Shown one piece after another: positions 53,795 through 63,530 of a DNA stretch of 64,000 bases. The notes under the pieces were generated by a model. The model ran no database searches and was not told where the DNA came from. It saw nothing but the letters and a program-made list of their open reading frames with translations. The first letter of the stretch is position 1. Every line of letters starts with the position of its first letter. Location of the stretch: contig NC_067491.1 of assembly GCF_947179515.1 (NCBI RefSeq), forward strand, positions 10,722,027-10,786,026. Reading direction: 5' to 3'. A program made the translations under genes and the position numbers. Source of the stretch: Apodemus sylvaticus. Lineage: Eukaryota; Chordata; Mammalia; Rodentia; Muridae.

Positions 53795-54414
53795 CAACAG
53801 CTAGTGTTTAAATGAGATAGTCTAGGCTACTAATCAAATCATGAAGATTCAGCTAAAATAGCTAATTATGTATTATGTAGACGAAGAGATTCAGGATAAC
53901 CAGCTGACAGAGCACAGGCACGGGGTTTAAATTCCGATAGTTGCAGATTAGCCTGTATTATTTTCAGCCCTGCAGACTGACTTTATTAAGGAATAGAGGC
54001 CAATTCACTCCCCAGATACGTTTTCAGCTCTGTGGGTAGACAAAAAAGTAATTTTTAACAGTTAATAATATAATTTGGCCTTCGTGTTATTATAGCCACA
54101 AAGGGTTCTATTTTAAGAGTTTCTGTAGAGACCCGAAAGAAAAATCACAGTCTTGATAATGAATGAGACCATGACTTCAGAGATAGAACACATTTTCTAC
54201 AAAAAAAAAAAATTGTCTGCTTAGGGAAAAGGAAACTAAGTGTCCCAGGGCCTGTCGCACAAAGAACTGGAAAAGGAAGAAAGCCAGTCTGGTCGTTTCT
54301 ATCAAATGGTTCATTTTTAGTGGTAAAGCACAGAGGGAGACCTGAATGCCCAGACGTGGTTCTAGCCATGAACACAGACTGACACGCAGGCACCAAGGGT
54401 GCCGTCCATCAGCA
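53795..54414. other. No gene recognised
   Basis: AT-rich unique-looking sequence. Confidence 0.45.
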
Positions 54415-54520
54415 GGGCTCACATGACAGATGAGAAAACGGAACTCAGTGGTTAGACCTCGCCCAGCGTCCTGCACGAGTGTATGCTGGGTTCTGAGTTG
54501 GACTTCAGTTGCTCTCCGCA
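54415..54520 (-). mobile_element. MIR SINE (antisense)
   Basis: 'acagatgagaaaacggaact' 'cagtggtta' then 'cctcgcccagcgtcctgcac' follow the antisense MIR core. Moderately diverged. Confidence 0.55.
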
Positions 54521-54549
54521 TCAATACTTCCCTGGAAGAAACCAGTGTG

Positions 54550-54662
54550 GCAGTACATAGCTGGAATCCCAGTAGAGCAGGGCGAGGCAGGAGGCTAGTG
54601 AGTTCAAGGCCAGGCTAGCCTACATAGCAAGGTGCTGTCTCAAAATACAACTAAATAAAATA
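54550..54662 (+). mobile_element. Old B1-type SINE
   Basis: 'tacatagctggaatcccagt', 'gcgaggcaggaggctagtga', 'gttcaaggccaggctagcct' and 'acatagcaaggtgctgtctc', then an AATAAAATAG tail. Confidence 0.72.
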
Positions 54663-54704
54663 GAACAATCCACCGCATGGATTTTTTCCTGCAATGGAGT
54701 CTAC

Positions 54705-54728
54705 TATTTATTTATTTATTTATTTATT
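54705..54728. repeat. (ATTT)n microsatellite
   Basis: About six ATTT units, likely grown from the adjacent B1 tail. Confidence 0.9.
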
Positions 54729-54874
54729 TTTGGTTTTTCAAGACAGTGTTTCTCTGTGTAGCCTTGGCTGTCCTGGAACTCACTCTGTAGACCAGGCTGG
54801 CCTGGAACTCAGAAATCCTCCTGCCTCTGCCTCCCACGTGCTGCGATTAAAGGCATGCACCACCACTGCCTGGC
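54729..54874 (-). mobile_element. B1 SINE
   Basis: Antisense B1 'ggtttttcaagacagtgttt', 'ctgtagaccaggctggcctg', 'gaactcagaaatcctcctgc' and end 'gcaccaccactgcctggc'. 'ctatttatttt' resumes to the right, like the left flank, consistent with a TSD in ATTT-rich target DNA. Confidence 0.94.
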
Positions 54875-55076
54875 TATTTATTTTTTATTTATGTATTTAT
54901 TATTTATTTTACTACCAGCACTATAATACTAAGATACAAACTTAAGTTTTTTTTTTTTTTTTAAACCTTTGTTTCACAGTATCTGTCCCTATACCTCTTA
55001 GTTCCAATTAAGGTTGAAGGACTGGTCTTTTGTGCATTAAATTGTGGCTGGAAAATTGGACTGGACTCTGAGAAAG

Positions 55077-55110
55077 ACAAAAACAAAAACAAAAACAAAA
55101 ACAAAAAAAA
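55077..55110. repeat. (AAAAAC)n microsatellite
   Basis: About five AAAAAC units. Confidence 0.92.
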
Positions 55111-56139
55111 GCATGCTCTGCTCAGTAATTTGAAAAAGAGGAGACCCCAGACACTGTCTCCAAGAATATGATTTGCACATAACGATAGAAATGTTCAAAT
55201 TTGATAATCCTCATTCTTTGCAAAAACAAGAAATGAATGCAGTTCTTGGCAGCTGATAAAACTTTGATGGAGGGAGGAGGGGACCGACTTCAAGTGCTCT
55301 GCAGCGGCGGGGTACAGGGCTGTGACTGTGCACTGGAGGTGCTCTGTGTCATGCCGGCCTAAGGGATGATGCCATTGGCCTCCTGAGCCAAAGCAGCTCC
55401 ATTTTCAGCAGAGCTGTGCGGCTTCAGCCAGTCACGAGTCTTCTAATTTGCATTCCTCAGGCAGAGGGCCCGAGTTCTCCACGTGAGATTCATTTTGCTG
55501 AATGACCCGGGCCAGGTTAAGACACAGGATCTGGAACCTTCCAAGTGTCCTATGGGAAACACACCAGGCAAGAAAACACCTGACGTGGCTCAGGTGTGTA
55601 AGCTCAAGTAACCAGCATGTGTGTGTGCGCGCCCCAGCGCCCTTTCTTTCGAGATACTGGTATAGAAAAGATTGGCTTAAATAAAGTTCTGGTGTTCTGA
55701 ACTCATGTAGAGCCATCAGAAAGTTGCCCCTTTCAGTTTTAGCAAATTTCACCCCCTCCCCTTTTTCTTATTATTAAGAAAAGGGTCAACTTACTTCTTA
55801 TTCCAGGTTTTCAAAAGGTACTAACTTGCTTCCAGACTGTCACTACAAATACCCTGTCAGCCACAGTACCTACTCTGCCCTTTCTCCTAAGGCCCTGTAG
55901 CTTTGGTTTTTTTTTTTTTTTTTTTTTCCCTTCCAGAAATAACACAAGACGTTTTTCACAGCCCAAGGATCTTTTTGTCTTGGGTGTTGTCCCCCAGATG
56001 GCTTGTGCTCATTACAGTCTGGCATTGGAACTTTCTGGATGTATTTTTTTTTTATTAGGATGGCTACTAAAAGCTTGCTATATGCTAGCTTCTTTAAAAG
56101 GAGCTCTCAGTATGTATGTGATATTTGAGTAGCATCATG
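55111..56139. other. No gene recognised
   Basis: About 1 kb of unique-looking sequence with T runs at 55906-55927 and 56046-56055. The 106-codon antisense frame at 55432-55752 has no known domain. Confidence 0.45.
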
Positions 56140-56269
56140 TCCACTTTACCTGGAGAAACTAAGGCCCAAATCAATTGAGACTCTGTGAAGGCTTACACAT
56201 CAGGTAGAGTAAAGGCTCAGAGTCCAGGTCGGCATGATTTCAAATTATACAGTCTTCCTTCCAAAGCCA
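56140..56269 (-). mobile_element. MIR SINE (antisense)
   Basis: 'ccactttacctggagaaact' 'aaggcccaaatcaattgaga' then 'acacatcaggtagagtaaag' and 'gctcagagtccaggtcggca' follow antisense MIR. Confidence 0.6.
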
Positions 56270-56342
56270 CATTGTGAATAAGGACACACATACACACACA
56301 CACATTCTTCAATACTTGTAATTTATCTTTTAATGTTTGCAG
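56270..56342 (+). repeat. Dispersed duplication, copy 2
   Basis: Same block as 53716-53794, but with a CA array in place of TA/TG. Abuts the MIR relic on its left. Confidence 0.95.
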
Positions 56343-57152
56343 TGACATGACTTCACGGTGTTCATTGATGAAAACTGACAGGTCCGACCTAAGCCCTCGC
56401 AGTTTTGTAAATACGACATATAGAGATCACCTGTAGTAAATGTGTGCGTGTGTAGATAACCACAGCTCATAGTCACTTCCAGAGGCCGTTCATGGTCTAC
56501 TGTGTCAGGTCTGATTTCAAGAAGGCATCAAGGAAGAAGCCCCTTCAATTTGGGTTCGGCACAGGGTGAGGATTCACAAGGAATGGGCGGAGCGAACACA
56601 CGTCTCCATGCCGTCTCTCATCATCCATGGACATGGGCGGGAATGAGAGAAGATTTACAGGTAGGAATGAAGGAATCACTCAACTCCGACAAACAATGTC
56701 CAGAATGCTGGTAACTCCCTCAGGAAAGAGAGATGGAGTTTCGCCCCTACTCTGTGAGTCTCTGAAGAAATCAAGAAGGTCTCACCAGTTCTCATTCTGT
56801 TATGGGAATAATAGCTCTGGTGTCTTTTAGGGCCCTTGAGATAGCACAAAGACACAACTTTTAAATTAAACTTATATAAAAAACAGATTGTATCAACCCC
56901 CATGAATTCACCACTTAGCTATAGCAGTCAACGCTCCTGCCTCACATGGACCCCCAGTACCTTACATTCACTCCCAGACGATATATAGAACGCTGAATTC
57001 AGTGACATCCAGCATGCAAGGCTGAGGAGTGACATTTTATGCCTTCCTTGTGTGTGAGGCTCAAGGTCCAGGCCAGGCTGCATCATGGTCGCCACTAAGA
57101 CACTCTGTTCCTTTGGTCCTTTCGCATCAGAGATGCCCTCTTCCCTCAGTAC
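56343..57152. other. No gene recognised
   Basis: Unique-looking sequence of about 800 bp. Confidence 0.45.
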
Positions 57153-57157
57153 TGTAC

Positions 57158-57556
57158 TGTACTGGTTGGTTTCGTGTGTCAACTTGACACAGGCTGGAGT
57201 TATCACAGAGAAAGGAGCTTCAGTTAGGGAAGTGCCTCCATGAGATCCAGCTGTGGGGCATTTTCTCAGTTAGTGATCAAGTGGGGAGGGCCCCTTATGG
57301 GTGGTACCACCTTTGGGCTGGTGCTCTTGGGTTCTATAAGAGAGCAGGCTGAGCAAGCCAGGGGAAGCAAGCCAGGAAGAAACATCCCTCCATGGCCTCT
57401 GCATCAGCTCCTGCTTCCTGACCTGCTTGAGTCCCAGTCCTGACTTCCTTTGGTGATGAACAGCAGTGTGGAAGTGTAAGCTCAATAAACCCTTTCCTCC
57501 CCAACTTGCTTCTTGGTCATGATGTTTGTGCAGGAATAGAAACCCTGACTAAGACA
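57158..57556 (+). mobile_element. ORR1 (MaLR) solo LTR with 5-bp TSD
   Basis: A 399-bp LTR: 'tgtactggttggtttcgtgt', 'ctggagttatcacagagaaa', 'gagcaagccaggggaagcaa', 'ctcaataaaccctttcctcc' and end 'aaccctgactaagaca'. The pentamer tgtac flanks it at 57153-57157 and 57557-57561. Close to the copies at 19.9 and 43.8 kb. Confidence 0.94.
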
Positions 57557-57561
57557 TGTAC

Positions 57562-58089
57562 TCTGGGCTTTTGAGTCCTTGTGAGGAACACGAGTTTTTC
57601 CAAAAATCTATAATCCACACCTAGTTTGATATACAACCAAAGCATTGGCTTTTCACCACTGAGACCTAGGAACTCAGATGTAAGGACTGCTCACTCCAAA
57701 ACCTCCTCGCCTATAGCCTTCTTGTCTGCTTCCTCCTGACCAGCCTTCTGTTATTTCTTGTTCTACAGACAGGGTGAGTGGATGGACAGGGTGAGCCCGT
57801 CCAAAGCATTCTGCCAATCTCAGAGATTACAGGATTCCCAAGACATGGGGGACAGATGGTCTTCTTGGTCATATACTTCTCTGGATGGATCATACCTTTT
57901 CCGAGTGGCAAAGAGTTCAGGATCACTGTAAAGCCTGGGGTATGAAACCTGAAAGAAGAGGTTCATACTATAAAAGCACTGCTCTACTTGGCTTGGCTGA
58001 AGAAACTGGCATGGTAATGGGGAGCAGCATGGGGTTGTGGATTCAGGAACAGGGATGGCTGGATTTCTATGCCGTTTTACAAATCAAGG
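57562..58089. other. No gene recognised
   Basis: Unique-looking sequence. Confidence 0.45.
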
Positions 58090-58190
58090 GATCTTGAGCC
58101 TCTTCCTCAGTTTTCGAATCTTTATAATGGGCATAATGATACCTGCTCATCTGTCTCACCGTTTGGAGATGATGCAACATGTAATTCTTT
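58090..58190 (+). mobile_element. MIR SINE
   Basis: 'cttgagcctcttcctcagtt', 'ctttataatgggcataatga' and 'tacctgctcatctgtctcac' 'cgtttggagatgatgca' follow the MIR core in sense orientation. Confidence 0.62.
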
Positions 58191-58635
58191 CTACCAGTTA
58201 CAGATAATGCACCCAGGTTACACAAGGGGTGATCACAGGTGTGAGGACAGGACGGAGGGGCTTGATGGTTGTGCACACCTTCTATAGACTTGTGGGAGGC
58301 TCGTGGTGCAAAAGGCAGCTTGTAAAAAAAAACAGTCTCAACTCAAGTTGAGAACTGGTTTTCTTTTTTTGCCCATATGACTAGGTTTTCCTTTCCTACT
58401 AACAAAGGAACATTTAGGCAAATGAATAAAATTAAAATTACCCATCTAATCATCTTTGAAGTATGATCAGATTTTATTTTTAAAGGTGAAAATGTATATT
58501 TATTCATAACGTTTTCCGTGTCAACCATTTTAAATAAAATCTTATTGCTGTGCAAACCTCTGACACATCAAAACAAAAATCAAAAACCAAAAACCAAAAA
58601 ACCCAAACTATTTTTGAGGTTGAGTATTTTCCTCC
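58191..58635. other. No gene recognised
   Basis: AT-rich sequence with an AAAAACC-type run at 58572-58606. Confidence 0.5.
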
Positions 58636-58771
58636 AAGACAGGGTTTCTCTGTGTAGCCCTGGCTGTCCTGGAACTCACATTGTAGACCAGGCTGGCCTC
58701 AAACTCAGAAATCCACCTGCCTTTGCCTCCAAAGTTCTGGGATTAAAGGGGTGTGCCACCATTGCCTGGCT
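58636..58771 (-). mobile_element. B1 SINE
   Basis: Antisense B1 'aagacagggtttctctgtgt', 'ttgtagaccaggctggcctc' and 'aaactcagaaatccacctgc', ending 'tgccaccattgcctggc'. The T-rich antisense tail is short. Confidence 0.94.
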
Positions 58772-59825
58772 ATTTTGAAAAGTGTAACACTACAGTCATT
58801 AAATAAGAACTTCCCATTCTCCCTCCTAGTTACACCCATCCTCACTTTATTTCCTGGCTGTGAATTTGAGTGCTCTGGGCACCTTGGGAAGTAGAATCAC
58901 ACACAAGGTTTGTCCTTTCTTGGCTGGCTTATTTCACTGACAATGTAACTTATTTCCTGCTCTGTGTAAATACCTGGAGCCGCCATTGTTTAATTAATGT
59001 TCCCCCTCCCCATCCTCTCCTTCCCCCCAGTAAAACTTAGTGATGGGCTTAAACTGAAGAGTCATTAACCCAAACCGGAATACAGTTAGAGAGAGTCTTT
59101 GGGAAGATCCACTGTTAGTTTTTAATGGTCTATTTATAGAAGTGCGTTGGCTAGGCTAGAGACGTGTACACACCAGGACTTGGATAAACACTGCCTCCAG
59201 CCTCATTACACTACTCTACTCCTCTCCCGCAGGTACTTAGGGTGAGCCTTGGTTTTTTTAGTCCCCCTTCCTCCTTCCTCTTCTACGGTGTTCTGTTTGT
59301 AACAACTCAAATTGAAGTCTCTCTGATCCCTCATCAGGCACTGCCGGAAGCTCACTGCAGCTTGGATTTCTCAGTGGCGACAGCAATGGCCTCTCTCACA
59401 GGAGCCCAAAGGGCCCAGGAATCAGACCTTCATGCATTGAGAAATTCAGGACACTAATCTGGCCTAACTGCCAAATCCCAGGCTTCTGGTTCAGGATTTT
59501 CCTGGTCTTTGAAGACACCGGGCCCTGTGATTTAGTGCCTAAGGAAACAGCTTACACTGACTGAATACGCCTTTGTGGTTACTCTGTAAATTCAGCTCCT
59601 GACAACACAGTTAAAAAGCCCACATGATCCCTACCCTCAGATTCTGACCTGCGAAGACACTCTAATCTCTTCATGAAGAAATTCATTGACACGCATCCTA
59701 ATTACCTCAGCGAGAGCTGTTTGCCTTGGTGTGATGATGTAATATTTTTAAACGATTCAGGTTCTGATATTTTCTTGGTTAAATATCAAGTGCGAATTCA
59801 ACACATCCTTGGCCTATTCACTTGT
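58772..59825. other. Repeat-free stretch, no gene; candidate conserved noncoding DNA
   Basis: About 1 kb with no recognised transposon. It contains a perfect MEF2-type CTATTTATAG at 59130-59139 and, at 59680-59800, a run of TAATTA and TGATGATGTAAT motifs in a non-repetitive AT-rich context. No open frame has a domain. The functional reading is a guess from repeat avoidance. Confidence 0.35.
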
Positions 59826-59828
59826 AAT

Positions 59829-59900
59829 GTTTCCAAAAACAAAAACAAAAGAAAACAGAAAAAAAAAAAACAAAACAAGACAAAAAAATAAAAAAAAAAT
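59829..59900. repeat. A-rich low-complexity tract
   Basis: AAAAAC, A10 and CAAAA units. Confidence 0.9.
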
Positions 59901-60041
59901 CCAATATTGGGGATTCAATAAAGGAATAAAAATTAATAAACTGGGATATTGATAAAAACATGACTTCCAGAGGTTATTTTGAATAGAACTGAATGAGCTT
60001 AGCCAGCTAAGGGCACTAAAAGGCCTAAATTGTCCTTAGAG

Positions 60042-60252
60042 CAGCGGTTCTCAGCATTCCTAGAACTGTGACGCTAACAGAGATCCTCATGTTGCGATGG
60101 ACATCCCCAACCACAAAATGCTGCCCATAACTGTAATTTTGCTCCTGTAATGAGTTGTAATGAAAGTGTGTTTCCTGATGGTCTTAAGCGACCCCTGTGA
60201 AAGGGTCATTTGCCCTCCAACGGGGTCGTGACCCACAGGTTGAGAGCTACTG
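60042..60252. mobile_element. URR1 hAT element with perfect 8-bp TSD
   Basis: A 211-bp element from 'cagcggttctcagcattcct' to 'caggttgagagctactg', with 'actgtaattttgctcctgta' and 'gtcttaagcgacccctgtga' inside. The octamer ccttagag is at 60034-60041 and 60253-60260. Eight-base TSDs define hAT transposition. Confidence 0.97.
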
Positions 60253-60386
60253 CCTTAGAGACATATTAACTATCCAAGGTGTCATTAATTACTTCATAAT
60301 GCACATACATATGTGTATGTATGCAGTGACACACACAGGCACATACATAGGCACAGGCATAAATGCTGCATGAAAATGTGCATAAT

Positions 60387-60569
60387 CCAGCAATGTAGGG
60401 GATTACCAGGACAGAGAAGTGGGAAGGGGTTGATTGGGGAATGGGCAGAGGGAAGAGGACAGGACTTATGGGACTTATGGGGAGGGGGGGAACCTGGAAA
60501 GGGAAAATCATTTGGAATGTAAACAAAGAATGTAGAAAATAAGAAAAAAAAGAAAAAACTAAAAAAAAG
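60387..60569 (+). mobile_element. 5'-truncated L1 insertion (183 bp) with 15-bp TSD
   Basis: L1 3'UTR end: 'ggacagagaagtgggaaggg', a G-rich polypurine tract, then 'catttggaatgtaaacaaag' and an interrupted A-rich tail. The 15-mer gaaaatgtgcataat is present exactly at 60372-60386 and 60570-60584, marking target-primed insertion. Confidence 0.97.
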
Positions 60570-60584
60570 GAAAATGTGCATAAT

Positions 60585-60610
60585 AACACACACACACACA
60601 CACACACACT
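60585..60610. repeat. (CA)n microsatellite
   Basis: About 12 CA units just after the L1 TSD. Confidence 0.93.
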
Positions 60611-61370
60611 ATTGCAACACTGCTGGTTGCTGGTTGAGGAGCCACCTCCTTGGCTGTCTGTTCTCTCAGTGTCTGCAAGAGCAGACATGGATTTTGAGGG
60701 TCTGACAGTTCTGAGCCGCCAGTTCCCAGGCATAACGGCTGACTTCTTTGCCTTTGGTTTGTGCGGATCAGTGAAACCTCACTTACGAAATTCCCCCTTG
60801 CTCTCTCTCCATCTTCCTCTTTTTATTGTCCGTCATGTGAAGATGGATTGCTGCCGTCAGCAGCCCCTGGTTTATTATTCAAGTTGGATACTGGAACTCG
60901 CGATGTGATTCTGACACATGGTGGGAACCAGAGAGACGTTTCTTTTTTTTTTTTTTTTCTTTCTTTCTTTGTACTTCCGGGCAGCTAACCTAGGCAGTCA
61001 CGTGCTGGGCAATGGCCCCGCCCCTGACTCATACATACTCGTGGGCTGAAGAAGAAACTTCTACGTGTTCCCAGAAGCAGCCTATACTTGGTGAAACTGG
61101 TAAAAGCTTTCCTTCTGCCTCTTTTGCATAAAGCGCAGACACAGATGGACGGTACATTTATGGCATTAAAATATCATGAGGCCGATGAATAGGAGAAATG
61201 TCTGAAACCAGCTCAGTTGGGGGAATAATTCACATGACTCAGATACAGATTTATGGTAAAAAGAGACTGGCAGAAAATTCATCTTTAGGTCTTTAGGGAG
61301 GTCTGGATGGACATGTTTGGGAGTAGCCCATAGAGTAGCTCTCTAGAACGTTTGCTTGCTTTTTGTTTGA
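60611..61370. other. No gene recognised
   Basis: Unique-looking, with a T-rich run at 60941-60966. Confidence 0.45.
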
Positions 61371-61375
61371 ATGTA

Positions 61376-61391
61376 AGTGTGTGTGTGTGTG

Positions 61392-61436
<45 letters not shown>
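61376..61436. repeat. (GT)n-(GA)n compound microsatellite
   Basis: About 8 GT units, then about 20 GA units. Confidence 0.96.
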
Positions 61437-61438
<2 letters not shown>

Positions 61439-61544
61439 GATGAGAGAGGGAGAGATGAAAAGACAGAGATAGAGACAGAGAATGTATGTGTCTGGCGTAT
61501 GACTACCTGTGTGCACATGGACTCATGCCTTGGTCCACAGAGGC

Positions 61545-61700
61545 TGGAGGAGAAGGAGACTGTTCCATCTCCTGCTTTATGATTCTTTGGAGACAGGTTC
61601 TCTCACTGAACCTGGATCAAGGCTGGTGGCTAGCAAGACCCAAAGATCCTCTTCCGTCTGCCCCCCGTAACGCTGGGACACGTGGCCATGATAGACTTGT
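61545..61700 (-). mobile_element. Composite B3/B4-type SINE (antisense)
   Basis: 'ggagacaggttctctcactg' 'aacctggatcaaggctggtg' 'gctagcaagacccaaagatc' and 'aacgctgggaca' give the antisense middle of the composite family also at 38.3, 52.3 and 63.4 kb. Confidence 0.65.
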
Positions 61701-62051
61701 GTTAGGAAACTGCAAAAGGTACAGAGTAGGAATGAGCTTGTCTACGCATGTTCCCCGGAGCCCCAAATGCCAGCCTCTGATGAAAAAGGCTGTTTTCTCC
61801 ATCCCGTGCTGAGAAGACACTGCCTTCCCCATGAAGAAGTCTTTCTGCGTAGGAAATGGAGATCCAAATGGTCTCTTGTAGTTATAGCTCTTCAAGCGAC
61901 TTCAGGTTGAGATGACAGACCTATTTGACTTATCTGGGGATGATACACTCTTACAGCTTCCAGAAGTCTTTGCTATCTATAGAGGAAAATCTCTGCCTCA
62001 AACAACCCTGAGTTGGGCTAATAGAAGATGAGTGATTTTGTAGAGTTGACA
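61701..62051. other. No gene recognised
   Basis: About 350 bp of unique-looking sequence. Confidence 0.5.
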
Positions 62052-62060
62052 TGGGCTATT

Positions 62061-62212
62061 ATTCTATTGTTATATGTAAGTACACTGTAGCTATCTTCAG
62101 ACACCCTAAAAAAGGGCGTCAGATCTCATTATGGATGATTGTGAGCCACGATGCACCTTTGGAAGAGCAGTCAGTGCTCTTAACCACTGAGCCATCTCTC
62201 CAGCCCCCCTGA
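62061..62212 (-). mobile_element. B2 SINE (antisense) with TSD
   Basis: 'aagtacactgtagctatctt' 'cagacaccctaaaaaagggc' and 'agtgctcttaaccactgagc' 'catctctccagcccccc' are antisense B2. The 9-mer tgggctatt flanks it at 62052-62060 and 62215-62223; the wider match gacatgggctatt/gatgtgggctatt is 11 of 13. Confidence 0.93.
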
Positions 62213-62242
62213 TGTGGGCTATTCTAAATCAGTCAGCACCTG

Positions 62243-62245
<3 letters not shown>

Positions 62246-62285
<40 letters not shown>
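62246..62285. repeat. (CA)n microsatellite
   Basis: About 19 CA units. Confidence 0.96.
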
Positions 62286-62287
<2 letters not shown>

Positions 62288-62640
62288 AAGTAAATCCACC
62301 AGAGACTAGACTAACTCAAAGGAACTCAGCCCAAAGTGCTGACCCCACAGGACCATTCACAAAATAAATATTTGCCAATTCCAGCCACTGAATTTAGAGT
62401 GGGAATGCCTAGTAGTAGCTTGGTGGTCACACAACTCAGGTAATTCATTAATATCAAAAGAACTCAGCAAAACTAACATCTCCCAAGCCCCCAAAGAACA
62501 GCAAAAGCAACAAAACAAAACATCAATGAGAGAAAAACCAGAAACATCGTGGCTTCACATATCAAAAATGATGGTGAATTTTATAGGTTAACACAGGCTA
62601 TTGTGCCCAGTTGTTCAAACACTAGATTATATATTGCTAT
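62286..62640. other. No gene recognised
   Basis: Unique-looking sequence. Confidence 0.5.
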
Positions 62641-62646
62641 GAAAAG

Positions 62647-62659
62647 CTATCTCTATCTG

Positions 62660-62714
<55 letters not shown>

Positions 62715-62716
62715 CT
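62647..62716. repeat. (CTAT)n microsatellite
   Basis: About 16 CTAT units. A degenerate CATC/CTAT link connects it to a second array. Confidence 0.96.
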
Positions 62717-62789
62717 ATCATCCATCTAACCTCCTATCATCTATCTACCCATCCATCATCTATCTGTATCTCTGTCTATCTTTCTATTG

Positions 62790-62797
62790 TTTATATC

Positions 62798-62835
<38 letters not shown>

Positions 62836-62836
62836 T
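62790..62836. repeat. (CTAT)n microsatellite, second array
   Basis: About 11 CTAT units. Confidence 0.95.
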
Positions 62837-63335
62837 GATTATCTCTCCATCTGTCCACTCATTTATCAATTGTAGTCATTCAGTCAACAGACTCTGAATG
62901 AAACAGATTGTTCTCCATGTCGTATGTGCCCCCAGCTACTCACTTTCAAGTCTGGAAATGTCCCAGCCTCCTGAGTAATGTGTGCCTTCAGCTGAGCTTC
63001 TGGCTGACAAGAAGAGACACAGCACCAGTGAGGCATTGGCTGCCCTGCTGACTTCCTACTAGCTGGCACAGAGCAAACATTTTCTAACCTCTTTTTGCCT
63101 ATGAGAGTTTTCCTTTAAACAAGTATACACATGAATGTCCATATGCATGTGGTTTTATGTCTCTCTGTGTGTATATATGTTAGAAACATGTAGTGTGCAC
63201 AGCCCAGAGCAGCAGAGCAAATAATCTCCTCTATCAGGCCTTATTGCCTTATAAACAGGGTCTTTTACCAAAACAGAAGCTCACCATTTCAGTTCAGCTG
63301 ACTAGACAGTGAGCTCTTGGGTTCCATGTATCTCC
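62837..63335. other. No gene recognised
   Basis: Unique-looking sequence of about 500 bp. Confidence 0.45.
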
Positions 63336-63339
63336 CATT

Positions 63340-63530
63340 CCTTCTCCCTCTTGTGGTTACAGGCATGTGCAGACATGCCTGATAGTTTGAAGTGGGTGCT
63401 GAGGGTTCCAACTTAGATCCATGTGCTTCTGATAGTTTGAAGTGGGTGCTGAGGGTTCCAACTTAGATCCATGTGCTTACACACGAGTGCTCTTAACGAC
63501 TAAACCATATCCCCAGACTGGAGCCCAGCC
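63340..63530 (-). mobile_element. Composite B3/B4-type SINE (antisense) with internal duplication
   Basis: 'acaggcatgtgcagacatgc', 'gggtgctgagggttccaact', 'gagtgctcttaacgactaaa' and 'ccatatccccagactgg' are the antisense order of the composite SINE. A 50-bp piece inside it is perfectly duplicated (63379-63428 and 63429-63478). Confidence 0.72.
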
